A stretch of DNA of 64,000 nt from Branchiostoma floridae (Eukaryota > Chordata > Leptocardii > Amphioxiformes > Branchiostomatidae). Positions 1-11,497 of this stretch are shown here, one piece after another; position 1 is the stretch's first letter; each line of letters opens with the position of its first letter. The stretch is taken from the NCBI RefSeq assembly GCF_000003815.2, contig NC_049990.1:10565995-10629994 (forward strand). The letters are read 5' to 3'. Below the pieces are notes generated by a model, which made no database searches, was not told the origin of the DNA, and saw only the letters and a program-made list of their open reading frames with translations. Both the position numbers and the translations under genes were made by a program.

Positions 1-3000
1 TCATCCGCTGTTTGGTCAATGTGAAATATATGTACTGCTTGTAGCAAAACCTTAAGTAATATTAAGAATCTATTGCCCATAAAAAGTCACTCAATTTCCC
101 TAGGCGAAATTGAACTCACATCAAAGAGAGGCAGTACTTATTAAGAAATAAAAATGCTTTGATCTGACTATGACATAAACTATTCATAATCGATGGCATT
201 ATGCTAAGATATTTTATGCACAAAGTAAACGTGCGCTTTGCTTGGCAGCAATCTACATGCAATGTATGTATCCATGACAAGCATGAAGCAAAGACAACCA
301 TTGACCCAGTCGTGTTTCTGCATGTGGATACTGTCGCCATAGGCCAGTGCAATACTAGTGTATCAAAGAACAAAGCAGATACAGACATTTAGCATTTGCA
401 TACGACAATGATAAGTTTCTTGTACATGCATTTCATAATACATTTATTTTTAATGAGACCCCATCTTGAAACTGCATTGGAATGCACATAATTTTTCAAC
501 TACGGAAATGCGAACTTATTGCAAACCCTGTCCTTTGATGAACTTTAAAAACAAGCTTTTGGTTGTAATTTTGCAAAGGAAAAGAATTTCGTACTACAGG
601 CGTGTAGAACATAACCGTATGGTGCTTTAACGCACTGAAAACATATGGATACGTAACTACACTTAAAGGGCACAGCACGAACTCAAAATCCTTTGGTAAA
701 AAGAGCCGGCGTATAATGGTTTTGTGGAGGCATCTCATGCATCAATGCTACACTTGAATAGCGTTCCAAGTACCAAGAGTGAAGAATATAGGCTTTCCGT
801 ACACATTCTGGGAAAGATGCTATGAGAGTCAAGTGGTATGTCCACCCACGGAAGAGACTATGTACTCTTGCAGTGAGTATGCATTAAAGGTACTATATCA
901 TTTCATATCATAGTTGAGGAAAACGTTGACACCCCGCAATTATAATTAATACCAACGCCTCTGCACCCCCTAAAGTGTTGCACTCCAAAACAGATTAAAC
1001 TGCCTCTACAATGATTAAGCACAAGATGGCTGTACAGATAACGCTGCTCGGGGAACTCCTTTACATGCACGATGGGGCCATTTTAAGCCATTGAAGTTCC
1101 CTTCTTTTATTGCGGTGCTTATTGCTATCCCCCTAGAGAATGCCCGATGTAATTTTCTAAAGCGCCTCTGCACCTACATTCAAACAGTTCCTCAATTGAC
1201 ATGTTAAAGTCCTAGTAATTGCAGGAAAACCTCGCGGGGTGACTTTGGCACACGAGGTGGGGCTTCTATCTTTCTTGGAAAGATAACGCAGAGAGAAAGT
1301 GTATAGAATGGCAATATACGAAACGTGACATGAAACAGTCATTTTTTTTAGGAGAATCATTAATTTTAGTCCAGGAAAATATGTTAATTTCGCAAGTTAA
1401 CTCAATTTGAGTTTTTAAATTCCAATAAGTATGATAGATATAAACGTGTTTAGCAGTTGATTCACCCAATATCAACGTAATAGTGATGATCAAAGTGTGT
1501 ATTCAATTGATGTAATTTGCCATCTAATGGAGTGAAATGGAAACATGCTTCCTGAGTAATTTTTGTGAACTGTCACCGAATTTACGCAGGCGCAACCTAA
1601 TTGATGTCAGGAACTGCGAAGTATATTACTGGACTGGGACACGTTGGCAGTGTCACTGCGCTCTCAATTGAATTTATGTTAAACTTGACTTATAATGGGA
1701 ATATCATGCAAAAAGTGCACGTAAGACAACGAAACACACACAGTGTATAAAACATTTTTCATCGATGAAATTAGTTGACCGCTCTTTCAAATCACTCAAC
1801 CAAAGCGACGCCGCCAACGTTCGTCACCTTCAGTGAGATACATTTATACACTCATTCCATTCAGTCGGTGACCATCGAATTTAATAGATAAAAATGTTTA
1901 CTCTTATTCTTTGTATGCCTTGTTTTCTTTTTTTGTCACATTTTGATAATTTGCATGACATTTAGACTATTAAGACAAAACCATTGTAGGTATCAACGAG
2001 GTCCCAGCACGACCGCTGTTTAGTTGAATGTGGTGGACTTATTTTGTAGGACATTATCTTCCAAAAATGTTGCAATCATTGCCTTGTGCATTATGTACCT
2101 TAAACCACGTATGTAGTTCACATTAATATTTATCGAATTACTTTTTCAATGACAAATTTCCCAACTGCTAGATTATGTCCGCACTGACATATGGTATTTC
2201 TAAATCAATAGCCATTATAACGTTACTTCAATGTGATAAGTTTTTACTGCAGTCTGAGCTTTAAAAAAAATCAATATTGAATCAAAAGTTGAGGGAACTG
2301 AAACTTGAGGGAACCATGCTTTACATGTTAAGTTCACACGTAAGCGTGACTGAGAATCTGCCTCTAGCTTCAACTATCTCCACACGGCAATCAAGGATTC
2401 TTACACTTGAAAATCCCATGGGTAGAGCTAGCTAAAACACGCCCTAAGGAACGTTTCATCAAGATGTCATAGGAGAGATTTTCAAAGGGCGTTGAGGTCC
2501 TTTAATAAATAACAATGACTTCCCTCCGCTGCAGCTTGAGCATTCGGATGAGCAGTGCTTACGTGTGTGCTCAGGCGGTACTTTTTGCATTACAGGGGCA
2601 TGCATCAATTTCATTGGAATAATGACACAGTTGTGCCGATAACATCAGAACAGATTGGAGATTCGTTTCGGTAAAACAGGAGCAGGTCGGTTAAGTTCCA
2701 CTGTATTCAACCTTTTTTTTTATTTTCTAGAATTCTGTATTTTCAAAGTATTTTCTTAAGAAGTATTCTGTATTTTGACATGTTCGTTAACCATTATTTG
2801 ATTCAGTACTTGCCATGTTTCTATAAATGACACTAGTGATATTGCTTAGGATCGCCTGACAATATTGTGTTAAGTCTTCCAATGATCCAGCTTCAATGAA
2901 CTCGATTTATGAATGCATGTTAATATGTCTACTAATGATCTAGCTTCAATGAACGTGATTAATGAATGTATGTTAGTGCATCCGAAGTAGTTTATCTTAA

Positions 3001-3328
3001 GTTCATTCAAAATGAATTTATGAATGTCGTTGCACTTATTTTAGGTGGTACCATTTGGTAACGTGAGATCTGCTTGTCAAAATCTAAATGGTAATCATTT
3101 GTAGTCGAGTCTATTGAAGTATAAAGTTTTGCAGGAAATCGCTTGCGTGTGCCAAGGCTAAGATAGACTTGGCGCCATGTCTAAGATAGCTCTTCCTTTC
3201 TTGATAGAATAACGGTGAAACTCATTTCCATTTACATTGGATTACAGATTAAACAACCCCGTTTTTTTCCTTTTGTGGCCTTCCATTTCAGGTAGATATA
3301 GTACTGACGAATATGTACTCCTTTTCAG
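1..3328. other. 5' flank of gene A, no coding region recognised
   Basis: No ORF here resembles a known protein. It contains a 53-bp tandem duplication (2881-2980) sharing the core AGCTTCAATGAA, and a TATAAAG at 3120-3126 that could be a TATA box, though no transcription start can be fixed. The acceptor ending at 3328 implies that at least one noncoding first exon lies in this stretch or further upstream. Confidence 0.5.
2881..2980. repeat. Two-copy 53-bp tandem duplication
   Basis: AATGATCCAGCTTCAATGAA at 2881 recurs as AATGATCTAGCTTCAATGAA at 2934, followed in both by a diverged ATTTATGAATGCATG-type sequence. Confidence 0.7.
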
Positions 3329-3383
3329 ATCACTTCTGGCAAGCCGGCTCCAATACCCCTTGAGAAATATCATCAGGTCAACT

Positions 3384-3798
3384 ATGTCTTCTACCACGAT
3401 GAGCCCACGAATGACTGCTCTTGCCTTCCTGGTCTCGGCTTTCATAATGGTGTCTGGAGATCCCAAAAGTGATCTGGTGGTGACTACAAAGTACGGTCCC
3501 GTCAGGGGAAGGAGGATCGAGGCGCCCAAACACGGCATGCGGGCTGTGAGGCGATATTTAGGGATCCCGTACGCGCGAGCACCCGTGGGTGACCTCCGGT
3601 TCAAACCACCGCTGCCACCCATGCATTGGGTAAAGGAGAAGGACTGCACCATCGCAGCGGCAGCCTGCGTTCAGGTCGTCCCACCCGACGATGCCACATT
3701 CCCCTTCCCTCCGCGCTTCAGAAAATCGATGCAATCATACCTGACAAGGATGGATGAAGACTGCCTACACCTAAATATATACAGTCCAGAGGGCCAAG
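3384..3798 (+). CDS. Gene A coding exon 1: signal peptide and start of esterase-fold domain
   Basis: I chose the ATG at 3384 because it is followed by a short basic stretch and a hydrophobic signal core ([13 protein letters not shown]). In-frame ATGs at 3396 or 3411 would keep the signal. The frame is open back to 3237, but a good acceptor (pyrimidine tract plus CAG) ends at 3328, so the earlier part is probably intron and 3329-3383 5' UTR. Family blocks seen: [23 protein letters not shown] and [12 protein letters not shown]. The exon ends at CAAG|GTTGGT in phase 1. Translation past 3798 is intron read-through and unlike any neuroligin. Confidence 0.88.
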
Positions 3799-6700
3799 GT
3801 TGGTGCTTTATCCATTTACAACACGCGATGTATGGCTATGCCTGGTGGAATAATATAATTACTTCACTTAAACCGCTGCCACTTGGATTAGATCGTGACA
3901 CTTACTTTCTTTACAACAGTCCGTCAAGTCTGAAGGAAACAAAAATATCCTCAACATAGAAGCTTATCGATTAAAGTGAAAGTAGAGGTCTAGGATGTGC
4001 CAACAGGCCTGCAGAGGTTTCAAATAATTGGCTCACGTGTACATGCATCCAAATTGCTTTCATGTTTAGTCCCAATCGATCTACGTTTGTGGTCTTTTGG
4101 TACTAAAGATGTACCAGGCCAGCTATCGTAGCGGTGCAAGGTATGCATAATTCTCAGGTGGCAGTCACCTTGCTGGGGTGGCACACAGGTTATCATAGTT
4201 GTGGGATTACGAGGATATTAAGCTCTTTCACGCTCCGAGCTGCAGAATACGACACCTTTCAGTTGACATGACGGGTGTTGACTTGAACTGACTATTCACA
4301 TCAAAGAGTGCCGCGCGCAGTCGGAATACCAAACATGCCATCTGTACCCATTACGGCTTGTCTCATTACAAAAGAAAAGATTTTGCGGATGGTGCGTCAT
4401 AGACTGATGTTTATCGATACTTCAGTGTCAAACGAAGGGCACGTACGTGGGGAGGAGGAATACGTTTCAGAAGCAACTCAGACATATTCTATGCATACCA
4501 AATCCTACCTAAAGAAAGTTATTGTTTAATTTCACCCAGGAGCTTCAATGTAAAATTATGTTAATCCCCCAAATTACATTGTGGTGACTAAAAGTTATTA
4601 GCTATATATGCCCATCGTAACTTTACATTTATTTGTGTTTAATGTTTTATGAACTAAAATTGTTATATTTGCATTCTTCTGCAGGGTCTGAATTGTGTCT
4701 AATTTTCACTCACTCACTCACTCACTCACTCACTCACTCACTCACTCACTCACTCACTCACTCACTCACTCACTCACTCACTCACTCACTCACTCACTCA
4801 CTCACTCACTCACTCACCCACTCACTCACTCACTCACTCACTCACTCACTTACTCACTCACTAGCTCACTCACTCACTTACTCATTCAGTCATCCAGGGA
4901 AAACTACATTTAGTCCAGAGAAGCCCACTATTGACACGTTAGCTATTGTTTATTGCATCGCAGTGCGATGACATTCTTTCCATCGACACCAGAGCCACCT
5001 TTCGTGACCCTAGGTCAAAGCTCAGACAAAAGAGTAATAACACCGGCTGCAACTTTAAATTGTTTCCATTTTTCCGTGATGGCTGAATGGTATAAATTTA
5101 CGTACACCACCAGTTTTCAGGCACACACTTTTTTTCCAACGTTAACCAGAAGTTGTTTCCAGTTTCTTTTAACACGAAGGTACCCTCTAATTGTAAAGAA
5201 TTTAAAATTGAATTCAAAATCGAAAGATTGATAGACTTGTACAATGGCCTGCAAGTGAATATTGACCGTGGGTACATCCTTCTCCACTTACATAGCGTGG
5301 CCCTGTGGCGAGGCAGTCCAATGTCTCTGCCACCTAAGTCGCATTTATTGATTCTATTGCCTTTCTTTGAGCTGCAGCATTGATTATCATACGATGGCAC
5401 TCTTTAATGTCATCCTTTTGTATGTTAGAAATAAAAGAATGGGGTTTTTCTGAACCTTTACCATAAATCTAAAGTTATGTTGCACTGTCAGTGTTTCTTG
5501 TCTGATATCTTATCTGAGTGCACATGCCGATGGCAGCTGCATTTGGCAAAGGTTTTGGGGAGCAATAAAACCTCATCCCCTTATCTGTATCATCAACCCT
5601 GAAACATGAACCGTTTTATTGTTGCTGCAGTGCTAAAATATTGACTGAAGTTTGCAGACCTCAGCGTTCGTGAATGTGTGTGTACGACTCTATTTTTGTT
5701 CCTTTCTGTATTATGTTTAGCATGTTATTGTCTTCTTTATAAATAAATTCAATCCAGAATAGATAAGAAAAGATACTACACTATGAAAATTATCAGTATT
5801 CAAAGATGCAAGTACGATACGTAAAAGGTGAATAACATGCAATATCTGCACGTATGACACTCTACAGTAGATATGTTATTGGTAAATTGATTGGCCATCT
5901 TGCATTACTTTTGATATGTAAAAGCCCTTGTTTGTAACTTCAGGGAATCTTGATCGAGAGGAGATGTATCCTCTAGCGGTGCTGGTGTTCATCCACGGCG
6001 GCGGTTACACATCGGGCACGGCAAACGCTTACGACGGGACCGTCCTGGCCAGCCACGGCCTTGTGGTAGTGGTCACCATCAACTACAGACTGGGGGTTTT
6101 TGGTATGCCATTTTTTTCAATCGAAGCTTTTGGTCTTCTTCTGAATAATGTTCGACCCGATTGCTCAGAATAGGTGACAGTATGGTGTCGTGACGTAAGC
6201 GATGGGGGCAAAGGACGTTGGAAGTTGATATCGTGCCCCGTCACGTTGTAATGAAGATTTGTGAGCCCTGCTAGTCATCTCCAAGAAAACGAAGTAATTG
6301 TTTTCGGTTTCTTTGTTTGTCTGTCTTGATACGTGTGCATGTGTACTCCCCGCCCCCACGGTTAAACAAGGTTCAAAGTCGTTTCAGCCTGGTTGACAGG
6401 AAATTGGAGTTGGAGTTCAAATTCATAAGGATGACATATGCTCGTGAAAGACCGGGGCTTGCAGGATCGGAAGGCTGTTTTGGCCTGGGTCCAAAGTTGA
6501 TACTTAAGGCTTTTCCTCGGTCCAAAGTCCCAAAGGAAGGCAAAGAGAGGCATGGGCATAATTAGATAGAAATTTACAATATCAAGAGAAACAAGAACTT
6601 GTTACGAAGGTATGTGATCTTCAGTTTGATTTGGCAGATATGGATTCTTATAGCATAATTTGTAAAAAAAAATACCATTTCTGAACACAGGTTTTCTGAG

Positions 6701-9700
6701 TACTGGTGATAAAAGTGCCCCAGGCAACTATGGGATCATGGATCAGATCGCAGCCCTGCAGTGGATCAGTGACAACATCGGAGCCTTCAACGGTGACCCC
6801 ACCAGGATCACGCTGGTCGGGTTTGGTACCGGGGCTTCTTCCGTCAACCTGCTGACCATGTCTCCAAAGGCCGCCGGTAGGAGGCATCACATTGATTAGC
6901 ATAACAAAATATAGTACATAGAAGTCATAGTACAATGATGAAATTTCTTCCAACACAAAATGTGGCATCTCACTGCACTTGGGGCATCAGTGTGGTACTG
7001 TGAGGCTCACTCAGATTACCCAACGAATTTTCTTACGTTTTGTGTATTTTGTTGTCTTCTAAGTCATACTTTTACGATTCTAAACCTTGAGTATTTACAG
7101 TTAATTATATCTTATTATATCGTCTGGTGTACTACGTTAAAAAACGCAAGCATGGAAAAATGAACATGAAGTGTATATTCACTCGGCGAACGTCAACCAC
7201 AACCAGAATGAGGGCGCCAAAGATGCTACGTAGCAGACGATTTTGAGCATTAGCGATGACGCCATTTCCAAATTTGAGTTTTGATTGGCTACTTTCGGAT
7301 AAGTGATTTAGAATGTCTTCCTTCTGGGAAGACTTAACAAGTACAGCTAACTAGAAAAACTCTTTGAACCACTAACTTGTAAGGATCATATGCAAATGTC
7401 ACTCAAATGTAAATCATGTTAGCATAGTTCCCTATGGTCAGACAACACCATACTTATTAGGAAAAAATGCGGGGCCCGAGCACCAGGCAGCTGGCCCGTA
7501 GTAATCACATTGCTTTCCTTAAGGCCGCAGAGCTAGAGTACAGTATCTATCCGCGACCCCCGGAAGCAGGGGTAAAAAAGTAGTGCGGCCGAAATCTGGA
7601 ACCGCCAGTAAACACTGTAACGTGGATACAGCGGGGGATGAGCTTTGCTATATGGTAGTATAAGGAGTCGACTTTCATGTTGTATTTGTAAGTTTGTGAT
7701 GTTTGTTCATTTGGTTTATAAATGCGCGTGACTTTTACAGCTGTCTGCCTTGGTGAGTCGGCTGCAGTTCCGCATGGCCCCGCATGACCCCATTTAAAAG
7801 TGGGCGTGATCAAATTAAAAAAAAAACATAATAGTTTGTCGCGCTTGATTTTATCCGCGTCGATGTCAGTTACCTTGTGGTCCTTAACTATAGGAATGCC
7901 CATAGGCCGAAAACTGTACTCTGCTACGTTAAATCCAGACTGGAATTACAACTGATTTACATGTGATAGGACGATGATGATTGAGTTCAGGCTGAGATGT
8001 TTCATATTTGCATATGTTACAGGTATAGATAAGGCTTATTTTGGAAATGGCGAGAGTCGGCTTACTTGGGAAATGGCGACCAGCTTTGGTCCCTCTTGCC
8101 CTGTTCCTTAATCTCCAAAGCCCAGGGTTGAGTATGTGTTCTTTGAGTCCTGGACCTGCCGGTAAACGTGTCTGCTTTAATCCTCGGATGTAATCCATAG
8201 AATAGTGAAATACCGTTCGCGACCAAGACGCCATTGTTGTTCGTCCAGAACCACTGATGCCGACGTAAGACGTCTGGGAATTCTAGTCCAAGAGATGACA
8301 CACTTGTTCAAGACGAATCTCTAGCCATTCTAGATACATTCACACGTAGTAATCTTGTGAGTTTAAGTCCGACAACACTTAAAATGCTACAAAAATACAT
8401 ATAACATCGCGGAGCGACCGTAACCCTCGGTTGCCCTTAGAAGCGCCACCTATGATTACCGGCGAAAATAACACAACTGTGCCACAGTGAACGAACCCCG
8501 AAATGCCGCACCGGTGCCCCAAGTGCAGTGAGGTAACTTACCACATAAAGGTATACACGGATCAAATTTTCATCGACCAAAGTTGCCTTCTTCAGGATCA
8601 ATACTGATGATCAATATCAATCACAGAGTGATTTGTTCATAAGATCTTGAAGAGGGCGACATTGACATCGGTCGTTGAAAATTTGATCCGCGTATACCTT
8701 TTTGTTGGACGTGTAGCATTGCACTATGATCACAGATGAGCTTTCACGATAGTACATTGAAATATATGCTTCCAATGCACTTTTGTATCCAGAAATAACA
8801 GACTTTTCTTTAATTTTCCAAACAAAAAGTCAGTGTTTAAAAGAACCACATCATCGATGTAATTGCATATGAAGATTGCCTGCAGAAATATTGCAATATG
8901 TTATCAGTAGACTGTGTATGTTCTTTTTAGCTTGGTACATGATGCCATGTTAGATAACTGATTGTTATCTGTTGGGTTTGAGTAACTACATGAGTGCACT
9001 ATCCCTACAAAGATGAATGTTGTAATAGATGTTTTCTGGACGTTGTACTGGTAATTTCAAACGCACCATATATTCATGCAAATCTACAACAGTTGAGTTA
9101 CTTCCCCTTTTACCGTTAATACACAGGTACTCCCCGACCTAGATTCCTCATATTCAGTAACAAATTGCTTTTTCTTGTTATGATTTATTCATATGCATTA
9201 CACTCTGTGCTGTCCTTCCAGGCTTGTTCCGCCGTGCTATACTTCAGAGCGGATCGGCTCTATCTACGTGGTCGATGGCACATAGTCCCCGCCACTCCGC
9301 CACTATTCTAGCGGAGAGAGTGGGGTGTTGCCGAGAGGACACCCTCCAGACAGTCCAATGTCTGCGTACCAAGCCTTACATTGACTTGCTCATCAAGGAA
9401 GCCACGTTCTCAGGCTCCCCGTTTTACTCCATGTTCGGCCCTGTTGTTGACGGCACTGTCATCACTGATAACCCGAGAAGACTTCTCGGAGGCGACCTGT
9501 TCCGTAGTTATGACCTAATGCTTGGCATCGCAGAAAATGACGGCTATAATTACGTTGGGAACTTGTCAGGAATCAACGACGGTCTGCCGGAAGATGCGTT
9601 CAGAGTCGTCATCAGTGACTTTGTCAATCACGTGTTCCCCTATAGAGAAAATGAAATCCAGGACGCCATCTTGTTTATCTACACGAACTGGGGAAATGAC

Positions 9701-11237
9701 AATAACGAGACAAGACGACGTAGTGTTGTACGTATGTTCACGGAACAGCAGATTGCAGTGCCTATCATTGACGTGGCCAACACACACTCTATAAGGAACA
9801 CGGAAAGCTCGACCTATTTCTACTGTTTTACGTACAGGGCGGACAACAGTCCGTTTCCGAAGTGGGCAGGGGCAGTGAACGGTGAAGAACTACCGTTTTT
9901 ATTTGGCGCTCCTTTGGCACCACTGAAAATATTTCAAAATCAAAATTTCTCGAAAGCGGAAACGATGTTGAGTGCTGCCATCATGACTTACTGGAGCAAC
10001 TTTGCCAAAAGTGGGTAAGTAATTTTATTTACCAGTAACATCGCCATATGCTATTGGAAAGTTGTTAAAGTCTACCTTGATCTTTCATTTGCAATGTCTT
10101 CGCTTTGATATCAAAATAGAAGATTACAAGTGTTTTATGTTTTCAGGTATACGTATTCTGCATTCTTCAAGCTTACGCTTGTGAAGATTGTTCTAAAAAT
10201 TGAATTCGCTGGGAATAGTATTGACTGTAGTTTGCATAGCGCCTCACCGCGACGACTGCAGTCATTGCAGCTTCTCGTAAGAATCTGAAGTTTTCAACAA
10301 CATTGAAGCGTCCTATTTATTTACCCAATGAAGTAAATCATAAGAAAATGTTCAGACAAAAAATCTGGCATACGTTCGCAATTGTGTCAAATAAATATAA
10401 TTGTTTTGAACATTTTTTTTCAGAAACCCAGAAGAACCTAAAAACCAGGAAACTACGTTCGTCCACGAGAGACCCAACAGATACGAGCGGATCGCCTGGG
10501 AACCCTACAGCGTGGACAACTGCAGCACCTGTCATGAGAACTTTATGTACCTGGGGATGAACCCACGGACTTCGCGAGGGTTCCGGTCACAGAGAGTAGC
10601 GTTTTGGATCGAGCTCGTCCCCAAGTTGCTCCGTCCGCAAGCTCTACCGGGAAACAACAAGCTCAACCCGCCACTCACTTCGAACGAAATGTGTGAGATT
10701 CCTGACCTAGCGCGGACTATTGCCGGTAGGAACGGCCTCGCAGTTCGCTATCCAGATGGAAGATTAAAGACATTTGGTGGCAAGTCAGACAAGTCAGACA
10801 AGTGTATCCCCATACCATCAACCTCCGCGTCCTCTCCACCGGATACCGAGCAAGGTCAACCGGGTATGTTTGACCACTCGCCGCATGACTGGTCGGACCT
10901 TCACGATACATCGGGTGACGCGGAGCCCAAGTCATCGGGACTGAGTGTCGTCATCGCGGTCGGGGCGACTTTACTGTGTCTGAACCTGGTCGTGCTGGTT
11001 GTCTGTTACAAGAGGTCCAGCCGACGTCGCAGGAAAACTGACGAGATAATGCATAGACAGGAGAGGACAAGATTCAGTGCATCAGACATGCATGGTTTGC
11101 TAAAGATGCCGGAGACCGCACACCGTTACGAACCCAGTCAAAGTGACGAGACGTTAGAAATGGAGGAACTGACGACAAAGAGCAGCTGCCTGGTGGAACA
11201 TGAGGATATAGAACACAACAAGACCCGTGTTGTATAA
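3384..11237 (+). CDS. NLGN: Neuroligin-like gene A (five coding exons)
   Basis: Coding exons 3384-3798, 5944-6102, 6691-6876, 9222-10014 and 10424-11237 join in one frame to 788 residues, close to the usual neuroligin length. Order: signal peptide (residues about 1-25), inactive carboxylesterase-fold domain (about 30-600), short stalk, one membrane helix (about 691-713), basic stop-transfer run (RSSRRRRK) and a 75-residue cytoplasmic tail. Recognisable family blocks are [46 protein letters not shown] and [13 protein letters not shown]. The esterase nucleophile is Gly237 (6825-6827), the acid is Asp360, and the His position is Asn473 (9878-9880), so the protein cannot be an esterase. Neuroligins are postsynaptic adhesion proteins that bind neurexin. 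The tail ends TRVV rather than the canonical TRV. Gene B, convergent at 13797-29249, is its paralogue. Neuroligin-family assignment is secure; neuronal function is inferred from the family. Confidence 0.93.
4707..4889. repeat. (CTCA)n microsatellite in gene A intron 1
   Basis: About 180 bp of nearly pure CTCA units with a few point variants near the 3' end (CACCCA, TTACTCA, TAGCTCA). It creates spurious SLTH-repeat ORFs in all forward frames. Confidence 0.95.
5944..6102 (+). CDS. Gene A coding exon 2: oxyanion-hole HGGGY block
   Basis: The 159-nt exon lies between acceptor ...AACTTCAG and donor TTTTTG|GTATGC, phase 1 on both sides. It encodes residues 139-191, with YPLAV, the FIHGGGY oxyanion-loop block of the carboxylesterase fold and INYRLGVFG. 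It is the same length as gene B exon 2, and about four fifths of the residues are identical, the highest similarity between the two genes. Confidence 0.93.
6691..6876 (+). CDS. Gene A coding exon 3: nucleophile-elbow exon with Ser replaced by Gly
   Basis: The 186-nt exon starts after ...GAACACAG and ends at GCCG|GTAGGA, phase 1 on both sides. It encodes residues 192-254. The nucleophile elbow reads G-F-G-T-G-A where active esterases have G-x-S-x-G; Gly237 sits in the Ser position, as in vertebrate neuroligins. Conserved framework around it: [22 protein letters not shown] and SVNLLTMSP. Confidence 0.93.
6960..8545. mobile_element. Putative 1.6-kb DNA transposon with long TIRs in gene A intron 3
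   Basis: The left end (TCACTGCACTTGGGGCA, from about 6970) reappears as its reverse complement at the right end (TGCCCCAAGTGCAGTGA, to about 8532). Flanking ATGTGG/CCACAT extends the inverted repeat to roughly 50 imperfect bp. The same TIR bounds the 240-bp MITE at 35956-36194. No transposase is recognisable inside; a 118-codon minus ORF at 7547-7903 has no family I can name. The two ends could instead be two independent solo MITE halves. Confidence 0.5.
8547..8706. mobile_element. 160-bp foldback repeat (MITE-like)
   Basis: Left arm AAAGGTATACACGGATCAAA pairs with right arm TTTGATCCGCGTATACCTTT. Diverged inner arms continue (ATCGACC/GGTCGTT; CTTCTTCAGGATC/GATCTTGAAGAGG). It abuts the right end of the preceding element. 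Confidence 0.65.
9222..10014 (+). CDS. Gene A coding exon 4: C-terminal half of esterase-fold domain
   Basis: The 793-nt exon runs from ...CCTTCCAG to AGTGG|GTAAGT, entering in phase 1 and leaving in phase 2. It encodes residues 254-518. It has [10 protein letters not shown], a VQCLR helix, FGPVVDG, and NWGN...[15 protein letters not shown], typical of neuroligins. The block corresponding to the catalytic His reads [12 protein letters not shown], with Asn473 replacing His. Possible N-glycosylation sites: NLSG, NET and NFS. It ends in the family motif YWSNFAKSG. Confidence 0.93.
10424..11237 (+). CDS. Gene A coding exon 5: end of ectodomain, TM helix, cytoplasmic tail
   Basis: Acceptor is a T-run plus CAG ending at 10423; the GG|A codon restores the frame as NFAKSGNPEEP. 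Residues 518-788. It contains a CSTC pair (Cys551, Cys554), [22 protein letters not shown], a Ser/Pro-rich stalk, the membrane helix [20 protein letters not shown] (691 on) and a charged tail. A 9-bp tandem duplication gives KSDKSDK in the stalk. The stop TAA is at 11235-11237, and the last residues are HNKTRVV. The vertebrate gephyrin-binding stretch is not recognisable in the tail. Confidence 0.93.
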
Positions 11238-11436
11238 AGAATGGGGCTTATAGACACGTCATGACCAATGTTACCACGTACCACAAAGTGGCCTCGCAAC
11301 GAACATACATTACTCCAGTCTTCTTGGTGTATATATAAAGTCGATGTTCCACGGAATGAATTTTGAACTGAAGTTACACTTTGTATAGTTGAATGTGTTC
11401 GTATTACAACTTCACTGAACGTTTTTTTAAAGCTAT

Positions 11437-11497
11437 AATAAAAGAAGCAGCACTCGGCCAGGTCTGATTGCAACGTCGTACGGATACGTACAATAAA
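11437..11497 (+). promoter_or_regulatory. Candidate polyadenylation signals of gene A
   Basis: AATAAA occurs at 11437-11442 and 11492-11497, 200-260 bp after the gene A stop codon, giving a short 3' UTR. Assignment is by position and hexamer only. Confidence 0.5.

Noticed and set aside
3237-3383. In-frame 49-codon N-terminal extension of gene A
   Set aside because: A strong splice acceptor ends at 3328, and a proper signal peptide begins after the ATG at 3384.
3799-3959. Read-through of gene A exon 1 as a truncated esterase
   Set aside because: A good donor at 3798 in the right phase joins exon 2; the read-through peptide is not esterase-like.
4633-4971. 112-codon ORF with SLTH repeats
   Set aside because: Produced wholly by the CTCA microsatellite; open in several frames and lies inside gene A intron 1.
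7547-7903. Possible transposase ORF within the 1.6-kb element
   Set aside because: No catalytic DDE/DDD pattern or DNA-binding motif visible; mentioned only as an unassigned frame.
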